Below are positions 30,602 through 39,890 of a stretch of 64,000 nucleotides of DNA, piece by piece. The notes beneath the pieces were generated by a model, which made no database searches, was not told the DNA's origin, and worked only from the letters and a program-made list of their open reading frames with translations. This stretch comes from CAVQEK01 sp964596645 (GTDB taxonomy: Bacteria > Bacteroidota > Bacteroidia > Cytophagales > Cyclobacteriaceae): assembly GCA_964596645.1 (NCBI GenBank), contig CAZQVB010000026.1:1-64000 (forward strand). The letters run 5' to 3'. Every line of letters begins with the position of its first letter. Position 1 is the stretch's first letter. Both the position numbers and the translations under genes were made by a program.

Positions 30602-32509
30602 GTGAAAAAACTCGATAAACTTATACTCAAATCCTTTCTGGGGCCATTCTTCATGACGTTTTTCGTCGTGGTGTTCATCCTCCTTTCCCAATTCATGCTC
30701 AAGTATTTCGACGAAATAGTGGGCAAAGATCTGGGCTTTGGAGTGATCGCCCAGCTCATGTTTTACTTCAGCATCTTCATGACGCCCAACGCTTTCCCCT
30801 TGGCCGTGCTGCTGTCGGCACTCATGACCTACGGCAACCTGGGCGAGCATTCGGAGATCACCGCCGTAAAAAGCGCCGGCATATCCCTGGTGCGTACATT
30901 ATTTCCCATATTTATCTTTTCGATTATATTGGCCATCTCAGCCTATTTTTCCAACAACTACATCGTGCCCAAGGCCAACCTGGAAGCATTCAGCCTGCTC
31001 TATGATGTGAAGCAGAAGAAGCCCTCGATGGACATAAAGGAGGGCAGCTTCTTCAATGGCATAGAAGGCTATAGTATAAAGGTGAATGAAAAATTTCCCG
31101 ACGGTAAAACGCTCAAAGACATCATCATCTACGACCATACCGGGCAGGGTGGAAATGAAAAAGTGATCATTGCTGACTCCGGCCAGATGTACAATATACT
31201 GGACAACCGCTACCTGATACTCGAGCTCTTCGACGGGCGGCGTTACCAGGAGTCGCCGGGTGGTGGCTCCAGACGCACAGTGGCCAATCCCAATGAGCCG
31301 GAAGATTTTATGCGTCACACATTTTCCAGGTCGAAAATGGTATTCTCCCTCTCATCGTTCAACCTGGTGCGCACGAAGAAGGAGCTGTTTTCCAGCAATC
31401 GCCTGATGAAAAATTCCAGCCAATTGGCCGATGACCTGGACTCGATGAGGGCAGAATACGACCGAAGGATTGAGGAGGTGCAAGACAATAGCTTCCGTTT
31501 TTTTAGCTATCACCTCAGCGATGTGCTCGATGAATATAAGGAGCGCATGCGCCAGCGCGAAGATGAGCAGTATCGCCAGGAGATGCAGGACGATATGCTG
31601 CAAGAGATGGCAGAAGAAGAACAATCGACAGCGTCTGATCTTGCCGACAGCAGTGTAGAGCGCTCGGAGCAACCCGCCGATATGGCGATGAACATCAATG
31701 GCATACGGCGTGGAGCACCTTCCTCTGCTTTATTGAAAAGCCTGAAGGTCGATTCTCTTCAACAACTGACAGATACGGGTATTGCGCAGAGCAGGGATAG
31801 TATTGAATCGCGATCGGCTATGATGAACAACCCGGCAACTGCGCCCGATGATCAATTGGGTGCACGCGCTATGGACAGTGCCGAAGAACTGGAAGAGGAA
31901 GAAAGGCAGTATATCCCGTCAGGCAATATAGAGGACGATCTTACCGCGGCTGAGAAAGACTCTGCCGATGCCGCCATTCAGCGGCGTGCAGCTCAGGTAT
32001 CCGACGAGGCTTTAGCCCGCATCGACAGTGTATTTGCTACGAGCAAATATCAAAAAAATGCCCTCACACGATCACTTACCCAGGTGCGCCATGTGAAGAA
32101 CCAACTCATGCTGCAGACACAGCAAATTGAAAGATTGCTTACGGAAACCAATAAGTTTGCTTTGGAGCGCTACAGAAAGCTTTCTTACGCCATCACCATT
32201 TTTGTCTTTTTTCTCATAGGCGCGCCGCTGGGCTCCATCATCAAAAAGGGCGGGTTGGGCTTGCCGGTGCTTATATCCATTACTTTCTTTATCCTTTTCT
32301 ACGTCATCACCATGATGACCGAGAAGCTCACCCGGCAAGATATTGTGAGTCCATTTATGGCCGCCTGGATGGCCAACATTCTTCTTTTCCCAGTGGGGCT
32401 GTTCTTTCTCCGACAGGCAAAAAATGACGCACGGCTACTGGAGACAGATTTCTACCAGAGCTTTATCAAAAAGTTTCTTATCTGGCTAAGGATCAAACCA
32501 AAGCGCTAG
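30602..32509 (+). CDS. LptF/LptG-family permease
   Basis: The 635-aa product has three membrane spans at each end (FFMTFFVVVFILLSQFML, VLLSALMTYGNL and ILAISAYFSNNYIV; later YAITIFVFFLIGAPLGSII and further two) around a beta-jellyroll periplasmic domain. This is the layout of LptF/LptG, which drive lipopolysaccharide from the inner membrane to the outer membrane with LptB and LptC. A low-complexity, Glu/Gln/Asp-rich insert of roughly 200 residues, common in Bacteroidota members, extends the protein. Translation starts at GTG. F versus G cannot be settled by reading. Confidence 0.85.
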   Translation: MKKLDKLILKSFLGPFFMTFFVVVFILLSQFMLKYFDEIVGKDLGFGVIAQLMFYFSIFMTPNAFPLAVLLSALMTYGNLGEHSEITAVKSAGISLVRTLFPIFIFSIILAISAYFSNNYIVPKANLEAFSLLYDVKQKKPSMDIKEGSFFNGIEGYSIKVNEKFPDGKTLKDIIIYDHTGQGGNEKVIIADSGQMYNILDNRYLILELFDGRRYQESPGGGSRRTVANPNEPEDFMRHTFSRSKMVFSLSSFNLVRTKKELFSSNRLMKNSSQLADDLDSMRAEYDRRIEEVQDNSFRFFSYHLSDVLDEYKERMRQREDEQYRQEMQDDMLQEMAEEEQSTASDLADSSVERSEQPADMAMNINGIRRGAPSSALLKSLKVDSLQQLTDTGIAQSRDSIESRSAMMNNPATAPDDQLGARAMDSAEELEEEERQYIPSGNIEDDLTAAEKDSADAAIQRRAAQVSDEALARIDSVFATSKYQKNALTRSLTQVRHVKNQLMLQTQQIERLLTETNKFALERYRKLSYAITIFVFFLIGAPLGSIIKKGGLGLPVLISITFFILFYVITMMTEKLTRQDIVSPFMAAWMANILLFPVGLFFLRQAKNDARLLETDFYQSFIKKFLIWLRIKPKR

Positions 32510-32540
32510 CGAATCTTTCTGCAATTTGTGCCCAGAGCAA

Positions 32541-32571
32541 TTGCGCTTTACAAATACTTCAAATATATTTG
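32541..32571 (+). promoter_or_regulatory. rpsU promoter
   Basis: TTG at 32541-32543 and TATATTTG at 32564-32571 are 20 bases apart, matching the Bacteroidota -33/-7 pattern. The rpsU start codon is 38 bases downstream. Confidence 0.6.
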
Positions 32572-32598
32572 CGTCCCGATTTTAGCACGTAAACCGAT

Positions 32599-32604
32599 AA
32601 GGAG
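32599..32604 (+). promoter_or_regulatory. Shine-Dalgarno site of rpsU
   Basis: AAGGAG lies four bases before the ATG at 32609. Bacteroidota genes mostly lack such sites because the anti-SD end of 16S rRNA is masked in their ribosomes; rpsU is a known exception, thought to allow bS21 to regulate its own synthesis. It fixes the start at 32609 against a longer frame. Confidence 0.75.
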
Positions 32605-32608
32605 ATAT

Positions 32609-32803
32609 ATGATCATTGTAAATGTAAAAGAAAACGAATCGATCGATAAGGCACTGAAGCGTTTCAAGAAGAAGTTTGAGAGGACCGGCATTTTGCGGGA
32701 AATTCGCAGCCGTAGCTATTACGAGAAGCCTTCTGTTGGACGCCGGGCTGAAAAGATTCGTGCTTCCTACCGCCAGTACATGCAGGAGCAGGAAAATTCT
32801 TAA
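32609..32803 (+). CDS. rpsU: Ribosomal protein bS21
   Basis: The 64-aa product is a typical bS21 (MIIVNVKENESIDKALKRFKKKFER-like start, split motifs RSRSYYEKPSVGRRAEKIRA). In Bacteroidota bS21 helps sequester the anti-Shine-Dalgarno sequence of 16S rRNA. It is followed by the recombinase and hpf genes, an order common in this phylum. Confidence 0.95.
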   Translation: MIIVNVKENESIDKALKRFKKKFERTGILREIRSRSYYEKPSVGRRAEKIRASYRQYMQEQENS

Positions 32804-32875
32804 TCTCCTTTCCCCCTACTTTCTTTCAAATTAATTATGTTTAGCCATCCACAGGTATAAGTCGGGTGGCAGGGC

Positions 32876-33754
32876 ATGATTGATTCTTTTATTCAGCACA
32901 TAATATATGAGCGGCGGTATAGCCAACATACCGCCAAGGCTTATGAAAGCGACCTGAACCAGTTTCAGCAGTTTTTGCAAGCGCAATATGAGGGCTGCAC
33001 GTGGCAGGATGTGCTGCATCTGCATGTGCGCGCCTGGATACAACAACTCTCCGAACAAGACGTGTCGGCCCGCACGGTGAACCGCAAAATAATTGCACTC
33101 CGTTCTTTCTTTAAATTCCTCCTGAAGCGCCAGTTGATCGACAAAGATCCCACCGCAAGGGCCCGCGCATTGAAAACCCCGAAGTCCTTGCCGCACTTCG
33201 TGCACGAAAATGATCTGTTGAAGGCGATCGACAATGCACCGTTCGAACAAACACTGGAGTCTCGCCGCGACCAGGTAATCTTAGAATTGCTGTATGGCTC
33301 AGGCATACGCCTCAGCGAACTGATCAACCTGAAAGAATCAGACATTGATTTTTTCTCATCACAGATCAAGGTGCTGGGCAAGCGGAATAAGGAACGGATA
33401 ATACCGGTAAACAAGCACGCCATGCATGTGGTGCAATTATACCTCGAATGCAAAAAAGAAGCGTTTGGCCCGAACGCTGCCCCCCACCTTATCGTTACCA
33501 ATACAGGATGTAAAAGCTACCCGATGTTGGTATACCGCGCAGTACGAAAATTTCTGAATAGCACACCAGTCAACAAGAAAAGCCCGCACATTTTAAGGCA
33601 TTCGTTTGCTACCCATTTGTTGGAGCGTGGCGCCGACCTCAACGCTGTGAAGGATCTGCTCGGCCATCAAAATCTGGCAGCGACACAAATTTACACCCAC
33701 AACACGCTTGGCAAGTTGAAGAAGGCTTTTGACCAGGCACACCCCAAAGCTTAA
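32876..33754 (+). CDS. xerC: XerC-type tyrosine recombinase
   Basis: The 292-aa product has the SAM-like N-terminal domain (FIQHIIYERRYSQHTAKAYE) and the catalytic domain with the arginine of YGSGIRLSELINL, the lysine region VLGKRNKERIIP, HILRHSFATHLLE, and LGHQNLAATQIYTH with the nucleophilic tyrosine. Length and context (between rpsU and hpf) fit the housekeeping chromosome-dimer resolvase of Bacteroidota rather than the integrase of the neighbouring element, although the latter cannot be fully excluded. Confidence 0.85.
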   Translation: MIDSFIQHIIYERRYSQHTAKAYESDLNQFQQFLQAQYEGCTWQDVLHLHVRAWIQQLSEQDVSARTVNRKIIALRSFFKFLLKRQLIDKDPTARARALKTPKSLPHFVHENDLLKAIDNAPFEQTLESRRDQVILELLYGSGIRLSELINLKESDIDFFSSQIKVLGKRNKERIIPVNKHAMHVVQLYLECKKEAFGPNAAPHLIVTNTGCKSYPMLVYRAVRKFLNSTPVNKKSPHILRHSFATHLLERGADLNAVKDLLGHQNLAATQIYTHNTLGKLKKAFDQAHPKA

Positions 33755-33783
33755 CAGATAGTTTAACCTAAAACTGAAACCGT

Positions 33784-34086
33784 ATGAAGTTACAGATGCA
33801 ATCTCTTCGATTTGATGCCGATCAAAAATTGATCGATTTTATACAAGCCAAAGCAGATAAATTGGACAAATTTTATGACCGCATCATCGATGGCGAGGTG
33901 ATCATGCGCCTGGAGAAGGACAATGAAATGGAAAATAAAATTGTAGAGATAAAACTGAATATTCCCGGTGGCCAATTATTTGCCAAAGAGCGGTCGAGAA
34001 CCTTCGAAGCAGCAGCGGACGAAACAGTGGAAAGTTTGCGCAGACAATTGAAAAAATATAAAGAGAAGATGCTGTCCAATAGCTAG
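33784..34086 (+). CDS. hpf: Ribosome hibernation-promoting factor (short HPF/RaiA)
   Basis: The 100-aa product shows the HPF beta-alpha pattern (SLRFDADQKLIDFIQAKADKL, VEIKLNIPGG, SRTFEAAADETVESLRRQL). HPF binds idle 30S/70S ribosomes in stationary phase. It has the short form without the C-terminal dimerising domain. It lies 29 bases after the recombinase gene. Confidence 0.9.
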   Translation: MKLQMQSLRFDADQKLIDFIQAKADKLDKFYDRIIDGEVIMRLEKDNEMENKIVEIKLNIPGGQLFAKERSRTFEAAADETVESLRRQLKKYKEKMLSNS

Positions 34087-34100
34087 AACAGCAAAAGACA

Positions 34101-34145
34101 AAAAAAAGGGAGCGGTCACTTACACAGTACACCGCTCCTTTTTTT
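34101..34145. terminator. Bidirectional terminator between hpf and the OmpA/LamG gene
   Basis: GGAGCGGT pairs with ACCGCTCC, flanked by an A-run and a T-run, so it ends both hpf on the plus strand and the convergent gene ending at 34191 on the minus strand. Confidence 0.85.
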
Positions 34146-34190
34146 GTATACCCTCCCGACGGGGCATTGATTATTTCACTCCGACAGACC

Positions 34191-35534
34191 TTAGTTTCTA
34201 AGCACTTTAAATTCCACCCTTCTGTTCATTTGCCGGCCTTCATCAGAATCGTTGGATGCCACCGGTGATACTTCGCCATATCCGACCGCTTCTACACGTG
34301 CATTGGGTATGCCCTGGCTTAAGATGTAGCTGCGCACAGCCCTGGCGCGGTCTTGCGACAGCTTTTGATTGTAGGCGTCGGAGCCAAAGCTATCGGTGTG
34401 GCCGCCCAGCTCTATGATCAGGTTCGGGTATTTTCTGAAAAATGGCAGTATGCGGTTCAACTCCAAAAATGACTCTTCGCGCAGGGTGGCCTGGTCAAAA
34501 TCAAAAAAGATGTTGTTCAGCGTGATGGTGGCACCAGCCTCCAGCGGTATCACATACAGGTCGCGCTCTATCACCTCGTTGTACTGACGTCCTTTGGTGC
34601 TCAGATTTTGATTTTCTGAAAGGTAGCCGTCGGCCTCGGCATAAAAGCCAAATCGCTCGCCGATTGGTATTTCTGCCTGATAAAAAGCTTCTGGCCCCTC
34701 TGTTTTTATCTTGCCAAAGGTGGTGCCCTTGTCCAGGTATTCAAATACAACCTCTGAGGCGACCGGCTCACCCGTGTTTTTATTGTACACATTACCCTGC
34801 ACGATCAGCTTTTCACAGGCGAGGTTGCCCAGGTTGTACAGCGCCGATACCTCTTCGGGCAGCAGAGCACGTCGGTATATGCGCATTTCGTCGATGTAGC
34901 CCTTGTATGGCCGGTTTTTGCGGGTAACCTGACGACCGATTTTCATCGTAGCATCAGAAAATGTGTTGATGCCATAGCCGGTTTGTTTGCCGACCTTATC
35001 TAGCTTTCCATTTATATAAATTCTTATTTCTCCATTGGCACGCCAGGTACCGACCACATGCCACCATTCTTCCGGCATCAGTTGCGTACTGCTGAAGGTG
35101 CCATCTTCCATATTTCCTGGGGCACTCACGGCCATTATTATTCGGTAGCTGCTGTTGAGCCACATGCCAAAGTGGTCTTTCTGATCGTGAAATGCCCACT
35201 TGGCCACGATGGTGCTCAGCTCCATATCGGCCACATCCATGGGGCGTATCCAGGTGGCTATGGTGAGGCCGCTGAAGCGCCCGTTGAGTGTATGGTCGTT
35301 GCCGCAGTCTATATAGCTCTCTTTGCCATCGAAGTAGTACGCCCTGTTGCCGCAGCGCATATTGTCTTCCAGCCGGGCGCCGTTTATCTGGCCGTCATTC
35401 ATGCCGGCCGCATCGCGCGCACCATCTTCAAAAGGGTAGTGGGCGATGAGTCCCGCGTTGAGATTTGTCTGTTGGGCTGTGGCCGAAAAATATAAGAATA
35501 TGGCGGTGGTGAAAGAGAAAATGTGCTTTAGCAT
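34191..35534 (-). CDS. LamG and OmpA domain outer membrane-associated protein
   Basis: The 447-aa product has a signal peptide (MLKHIFSFTTAIFLYFSATA), a LamG/concanavalin-like domain at about residues 25-235 (HYPFEDGARDAAG, GLTIATWIRP, WWHVVGTWRANGEIRIYING) and a short beta domain. It ends in an OmpA-like peptidoglycan-binding domain (NIFFDFDQATLREES, ELGGHTDSFGSDAYNQKLSQDRA, GYGEVSPVASN, RRVEFKVL). It would tie a surface-binding module to the cell wall. Sugar or protein ligand unknown. Confidence 0.85.
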   Translation of the reverse strand: MLKHIFSFTTAIFLYFSATAQQTNLNAGLIAHYPFEDGARDAAGMNDGQINGARLEDNMRCGNRAYYFDGKESYIDCGNDHTLNGRFSGLTIATWIRPMDVADMELSTIVAKWAFHDQKDHFGMWLNSSYRIIMAVSAPGNMEDGTFSSTQLMPEEWWHVVGTWRANGEIRIYINGKLDKVGKQTGYGINTFSDATMKIGRQVTRKNRPYKGYIDEMRIYRRALLPEEVSALYNLGNLACEKLIVQGNVYNKNTGEPVASEVVFEYLDKGTTFGKIKTEGPEAFYQAEIPIGERFGFYAEADGYLSENQNLSTKGRQYNEVIERDLYVIPLEAGATITLNNIFFDFDQATLREESFLELNRILPFFRKYPNLIIELGGHTDSFGSDAYNQKLSQDRARAVRSYILSQGIPNARVEAVGYGEVSPVASNDSDEGRQMNRRVEFKVLRN

Positions 35535-35672
35535 CGTGCAAGTATTAATTCTGAAAGCCTAAATTTCAAAGCTATGTGCAGTGCCAAAGGGTAAAAAAGA
35601 AATTTTCGTGCTTTCCTTACGGAAGAAGAGTTTTGAAGATTTGAGGCACCAGGCCAGGCGTGAAAATACTTT

Positions 35673-35702
35673 TTTGTATTCGGGATAAAGATTATAAATT
35701 TG
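35673..35702 (+). promoter_or_regulatory. tRNA-Leu promoter
   Basis: TTTG (35673-35676) and TAAATTTG (35695-35702) are 18 bases apart and match the Bacteroidota consensus exactly. The tRNA starts 38 bases downstream. Confidence 0.65.
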
Positions 35703-35740
35703 CGGCTCCTTACGCAGATCGAGTGAGGGAAATGTCTACT

Positions 35741-35825
35741 GCGCACGTGGCGGAATTGGTAGACGCGCCAGGTTGAGGGCCTGGTGGGAGCTTATCCCGT
35801 GGAGGTTCGACTCCTCTCGTGCGCA
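35741..35825 (+). tRNA. tRNA-Leu(GAG)
   Basis: Acceptor GCGCACG pairs with CGTGCGC, discriminator A; the anticodon arm is CCAGG-TTGAGGG-CCTGG with anticodon GAG. A long variable arm and the T arm with TTCGACT make it a class II leucine tRNA. CCA is not encoded. Length 85 bases. Confidence 0.95.
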
Positions 35826-35826
35826 C

Positions 35827-35861
35827 AAAAAACCGGATGTCTTTGGCATACCGGTTTTTTT
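35827..35861 (+). terminator. Terminator after tRNA-Leu
   Basis: ACCGG and CCGGT pair with an A-run before and a run of seven T after; the hairpin directly follows the tRNA. Confidence 0.75.
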
Positions 35862-36012
35862 ATCCCCCCACCATCCCGATCGGCTTATCGGCCATTGCTG
35901 GTCGCCTGAAGCCAGCGGTTTTTTGTTGCTTTTTTTATCGATAAACTTCCGTCAGAATTTTTCATCCTTCAGGGCAAGTCTGCTAAATTGTACACGCCTT
36001 TTCAGTACGCCT

Positions 36013-37398
36013 TTGTATACCATCATCGACATAGAGACCACCGGCGGATCGCCGAAGTATCACAAGATCATTGAGATAGCCATATACAAATATGATGGCA
36101 CCCAAGTGGTCGACAGTTACCACACGCTGCTCAACCCGGGCAGATACATACCGCCTTTCATATCGTCTTTTACCGGCATCAGCAACGACATGGTGGCAGA
36201 CGCACCTTTTTTTGCTGATGCTGCCGCCGACATATTGGCCATCACCGAAGGTCAAATTTTCGTAGCGCATTCGGTCAATTTCGATTATCACTTTGTAAAA
36301 AAAGAGTTTGAGGAAATTGGTGTTCCGTTCGATCGCCGAAAGCTATGCACAGTACGGCTCAGCAGGCAGGTTTTTCCCGGTCTGCCTTCCTACAGCCTGG
36401 GCAATCTTTGTGGCTCACTGGGCATTAGCATAGAAAACAGGCACCGGGCCCATGGCGATGCCGAGGCTACGGTGAAGGTGCTGCAGCGTATACTGGATAG
36501 CGATAAAAACAACACGGTGGGCCAGTCGCTCAAGCGCAACAGCAAAGAAGCATACCTGCCGGCCAATCTCGACAAAGCGGCCTTTGCCCGATTGCCGGCC
36601 CGGCCCGGTATCTACTATTTTCATGATAGTCACGGCAAGGTGGTGTATGTGGGTAAGGCCATCAATATCAAAAGCAGGGTAGCCGGTCATTTTACCGGTG
36701 ACTCAAGCCGGGAAAAGCGCCTGTTTCACAATACTGTGTTCGATGTGAGCTATCAGCTCTGCGGCAACGAACTCGTTGCACTACTGGAAGAAGCTAAAGA
36801 GATAAAACGCCTTTGGCCGCGCTACAACCGCAGCCAGAAGCAACCGGCCGTGCGCTATGGTATTTTTCAGTATATCGACCGACAGGGATACATCCGCCTC
36901 TGCGTAAATAAAGTGCCGAAGGGTGTAAAGCCTGAAATGAATGTAGCCACTTACCAGGAGGGTCGATCTGTGCTGAATGAACTGGTAAAAGCGTATACAC
37001 TGTGCCCCAGGCTTTGCGGTATACAAAAATGCCACGGACCCTGTGTAGATCATGCGCTGGGCAGGTGCAAGGGAGCCTGTGTGGCAGATGAATTGGCCGA
37101 GGTATACAATGTGCGTGTGGAAGATGCCCTGCAATCGATGTACAACGGCCGGGATACGTTGGCCATAATAGGCCAGGGCCGCGATGCCGGCGAGCGCTCA
37201 TTGGTGCTCGTGGAAAATGGCACTTACATCGGTCATGGCTTTATCGACTATGACCTGCCTGCCGCGTCTTTCCATCAACTGAAAAACCACATCAAATTTC
37301 ATCCGGAACATCAGGAAACCCGACGCATACTGCGGGCGCACCTCCAAAAGGCCGGTCAGGATGAGATATTGCGCTTCGATCATCAGGAAGCCCTATAG
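36013..37398 (+). CDS. DnaQ-like exonuclease fused to a GIY-YIG (UvrC N-terminal-like) domain
   Basis: From the TTG at 36013 the product (461 aa) begins with the DnaQ exonuclease motif MYTIIDIETTGG (Exo I, D-x-E), then HSVNFDYHFVKKEF (Exo II) and HRAHGDAEATVKVL (Exo III). A GIY-YIG domain follows (LPARPGIYYFHD, then GKVVYVGKAINIKSRV) with a UvrC-like cysteine segment (CPRLCGIQKCHGPC). This fusion is common in Bacteroidota and thought to act in DNA repair. Upstream in-frame starts lie within tRNA-Leu and are not credible, so the TTG is chosen because Exo I begins there. Confidence 0.8.
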   Translation: MYTIIDIETTGGSPKYHKIIEIAIYKYDGTQVVDSYHTLLNPGRYIPPFISSFTGISNDMVADAPFFADAAADILAITEGQIFVAHSVNFDYHFVKKEFEEIGVPFDRRKLCTVRLSRQVFPGLPSYSLGNLCGSLGISIENRHRAHGDAEATVKVLQRILDSDKNNTVGQSLKRNSKEAYLPANLDKAAFARLPARPGIYYFHDSHGKVVYVGKAINIKSRVAGHFTGDSSREKRLFHNTVFDVSYQLCGNELVALLEEAKEIKRLWPRYNRSQKQPAVRYGIFQYIDRQGYIRLCVNKVPKGVKPEMNVATYQEGRSVLNELVKAYTLCPRLCGIQKCHGPCVDHALGRCKGACVADELAEVYNVRVEDALQSMYNGRDTLAIIGQGRDAGERSLVLVENGTYIGHGFIDYDLPAASFHQLKNHIKFHPEHQETRRILRAHLQKAGQDEILRFDHQEAL

Positions 37399-37409
37399 AC
37401 ACCGGCCAG

Positions 37410-38258
37410 CTACTCATCCAATTCGCGTTTCACCCATTCGCCATCCATCAGCACAGTCACATGCCGAAAACCCAATGACTTCAGTAGCGCCATTGCTTCC
37501 TGATAGGCCCCGGTTATTTCCCGGGGATGATGGGCATCGGAGTTGAGGCAAATGGGTATTTCCATGTCGCGTATTGCCCTGAGTGCCCATACGCCCGGGT
37601 AAGGCTCCTCCGTAATTCCTTTGTACATGCCGCGCGTATTGACCTCTACTATGGTGCCCATGTCGCATGCAACGGCCAGTGTCTGCAACACCTCGCGGCG
37701 GTACCAGTCGGCAGACTCATCCCACAATTTGCCGTCGTGGTTCTGGATCTTAATTTTATCGAGGTGCCCTAAAATTTGGGGTTGTGTATCAGTGAGCATC
37801 TGCCGGGTGAGGGCATAATAGCGCCCGATGGCCGCGTGGATGTCGCCATTGAAAATCCCTTGAAGTCCATCGAGAAAAAGTGTTTGCGTACCGTCGATTT
37901 CCCATGGGCGGCCGTCGGCAAAGGCATCTACGAAATGTACAGATGAGAGCGTGAAATCAAAATTATAATCGCGCACCGGGGGCAAATCTATACCGGCCTT
38001 TTCCGGCACAAAGTCGGCCTCCAGGCTTACATAGAGTTGGATTTCTTCGGCATATTGGGCCTTCAGCCGTTGGGCCTCTTCATAGTAGCTGTGCAGTTGT
38101 GCTTCTTTCATCGACCACGATGAAGCAAATGGCAGTGGCGCATGACACGACATCCCAAAGCTGTCAAGACCCTGGTCGATGGCTGCCTGCACATGTGCTT
38201 CCATGCTGTCTTTTCCATCGCAGTAGTGGCAGTGATTGTGGTAGTTGGTCCAGGTCAT
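37410..38258 (-). CDS. PHP-family histidinol-phosphatase
   Basis: The 282-aa product from the chosen start MTWTNYHNHCHYCDGKDS has the PHP metal motif HxHxxCDG, GMSCHAPLPF, a conserved EADFVP, and ends with LNSDAHHPREITGAYQEAM. These match HisK-type histidinol phosphatases, which remove phosphate from L-histidinol phosphate in histidine synthesis. A longer frame starts at 38327, but homologues begin at the metal site. No other his genes are near, so a different phosphoester substrate is possible. Confidence 0.8.
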   Translation of the reverse strand: MTWTNYHNHCHYCDGKDSMEAHVQAAIDQGLDSFGMSCHAPLPFASSWSMKEAQLHSYYEEAQRLKAQYAEEIQLYVSLEADFVPEKAGIDLPPVRDYNFDFTLSSVHFVDAFADGRPWEIDGTQTLFLDGLQGIFNGDIHAAIGRYYALTRQMLTDTQPQILGHLDKIKIQNHDGKLWDESADWYRREVLQTLAVACDMGTIVEVNTRGMYKGITEEPYPGVWALRAIRDMEIPICLNSDAHHPREITGAYQEAMALLKSLGFRHVTVLMDGEWVKRELDE

Positions 38259-38328
38259 GGGCGTAAAATATGCATAAATACACCACACTACAATGGGTCT
38301 GCCTGATTGGCCGGGGTACATTCTCACA

Positions 38329-38533
38329 GCGGGGTCATGCTGGGTTTATTTCAGCATCTGTCTACAATATTGGCAGATCCTTAAACGAGTTCAGGATGAA
38401 AAAGACTTTGAGGTTTGAGCTATATCACCATTTTACTAACCCACGAATCTACCAGTCTACCAATTCTTTCACCTTTCACCTTTGAGCTTTCAGCTCTTTC
38501 ACCAGTCTACCAATCCACGAATCTACCATTCCT
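38329..38533 (+). repeat. Composite intergenic repeat, copy 1
   Basis: The segment has a REP-like left part (GTCATGCTG, TTTCAGCATCTG, GGCAGATCCT, GAGTTCAGGATGA) and a right part made of short modules such as ACCAGTCTACCAA, CCACGAATCTACCA and TTTGAGCTTTCAGC. An inverted copy, nearly identical over about 100 bases, lies at 46081-46362. It sits between two minus-strand genes and codes for nothing I can see. Confidence 0.8.
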
Positions 38534-39184
38534 TTACCTGCCTTTGTCAAGAAATTGTTCTGCGGGCTGTTGCGGCACTTTGTTTTCTTTCGGCCGAAGT
38601 GATAATGGCACAAAGTCGGTACTTCTTGTAGCCAGAATACCATACACGGTTTCGTGGCTGGCCACATCACGATCAATCATATTGTATTGCTGAAGTTCTC
38701 TTTCCAAGTTCTGATTGGCACTACCTGCCACAGCCATGTTTCCTATGGATATACCGGGCCCAAGGATAAGGCCGATGGGAATCACAGAGCCATCGACATA
38801 CAAATTGGTAAAGCTCAACAGCAGGTATAGCAAATAAATAGGCACCGGTTGCTTTAATAAATTTTTTGCAGTCTCCGGATCCAAAAGAATCATAGGATTT
38901 TCGCCAGCATAAATTTGATAGTCGTTGGAGAGATTAATCGGTTGTTCAGAGTTGTTGGTCACCTTTACAGCCACCACTCTTACGCCATGTTTATCTTCTC
39001 TTTTTGCATATTTTTTATTTCCACGTAGCGACAACACGTCGTATTTATAGGCTAGATCTATCTCGTCATGGCTCGTGGTGTTGGAGTAGTGGATGGCCTG
39101 GGGCATGATGGCTTTGTAGGTCGAGGCGCACGACGCGCTAAAAATAATGGCCAGACAAGCCGCTGTCAGTTTGATAAAAGTCAT
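38534..39184 (-). CDS. Putative lipoprotein
   Basis: The 216-aa product has a lipoprotein signal (MTFIKLTAACLAIIFSASC, cysteine 19) and a beta-rich body (YAKREDKHGVRVVAVKVTNN), with a hydrophobic region (PIYLLYLLLSFTNLYV and IPIGLILGPGISIG). No family recognised. The genes around it are not functionally linked to it in any obvious way. Confidence 0.65.
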   Translation of the reverse strand: MTFIKLTAACLAIIFSASCASTYKAIMPQAIHYSNTTSHDEIDLAYKYDVLSLRGNKKYAKREDKHGVRVVAVKVTNNSEQPINLSNDYQIYAGENPMILLDPETAKNLLKQPVPIYLLYLLLSFTNLYVDGSVIPIGLILGPGISIGNMAVAGSANQNLERELQQYNMIDRDVASHETVYGILATRSTDFVPLSLRPKENKVPQQPAEQFLDKGR

Positions 39185-39446
39185 ATTGTTTGCTGTTTAA
39201 AAAGGATGAATAACATCACAATATACAATGGCCAATAAAATTTTTATCATTGATTCATTCATAAAAATGAATTGCTGATGCTCGAGCGCCGGCTAAAGAA
39301 GAGGTTTTGAAATTCGACTCATGTTCAATGCTGCGTAGGCACCCACGGCAGACTTCATTGTCAACTCCTTAATGATATAGTGCTCCCTTTGGTGGCGTCC
39401 TTTGTTTACTCAAAAACCTTATAAAACCACAACGGGTTGGATTGAC

Positions 39447-39890
39447 ATGAAATACATGCTGATTGGGATTATGATGATCATGTCAATGAAACCACATTCA
39501 AGTCACGGCCAGGATCTGGATGGCCACCGTTGGAAAGACCGGGTAGTGATTTTGCTGTCGGAAGAAGCCGATTCGGAAGTGGTAAATGAGCAATTGCGAG
39601 CCTTCAAGTCAGAAGAGGAGGGTATGCGTGAGCGCAAGATTGTGGTATACGTGCTCAGTCCTCACGGCTATCGTGTGGGGCTGAATGATGAAAATGCATG
39701 GCAAAAAGGCAGCCCGTTGTACTCCCGGCTGAAAAGAAATGAAGAAGCGCCTTTTGAAATTGTTCTTGTTGGGCTCGATGGCGGTGTTAAACTGAGGCAA
39801 CATGAATTATTAACTGTGCGAAAGCTCTTTGCCACCATCGATGCCATGCCCATGCGTCAATCAGAAATGCGTGAGCAGCGCAAGCGATGA
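39447..39890 (+). CDS. Secreted DUF4174-family protein
   Basis: From the ATG at 39447 the product (147 aa) has a signal peptide (MKYMLIGIMMIMSMKPHSS) and a DUF4174 domain: LDGHRWKDRVVILLSEEAD, RKIVVYVLSPHGYRVGL and FEIVLVGLDGGVKLRQHELL. The family has a thioredoxin-like fold without the CxxC pair and is of unknown function. The longer frame from 39402 adds residues before the signal peptide. Confidence 0.75.
   Translation: MKYMLIGIMMIMSMKPHSSHGQDLDGHRWKDRVVILLSEEADSEVVNEQLRAFKSEEEGMRERKIVVYVLSPHGYRVGLNDENAWQKGSPLYSRLKRNEEAPFEIVLVGLDGGVKLRQHELLTVRKLFATIDAMPMRQSEMREQRKR

Noticed and set aside
32876..33754. XerC-type recombinase considered as integrase of the left-hand element
   Set aside because: Its place between rpsU and hpf is the common housekeeping position in this phylum, and it lies 2.8 kb outside the attachment region with core genes between.
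35773..36012. Longer start of the exonuclease/GIY-YIG gene beginning inside tRNA-Leu
   Set aside because: The extra residues come from the tRNA and its terminator and resemble no family; the exonuclease motif begins right at the TTG at 36013.
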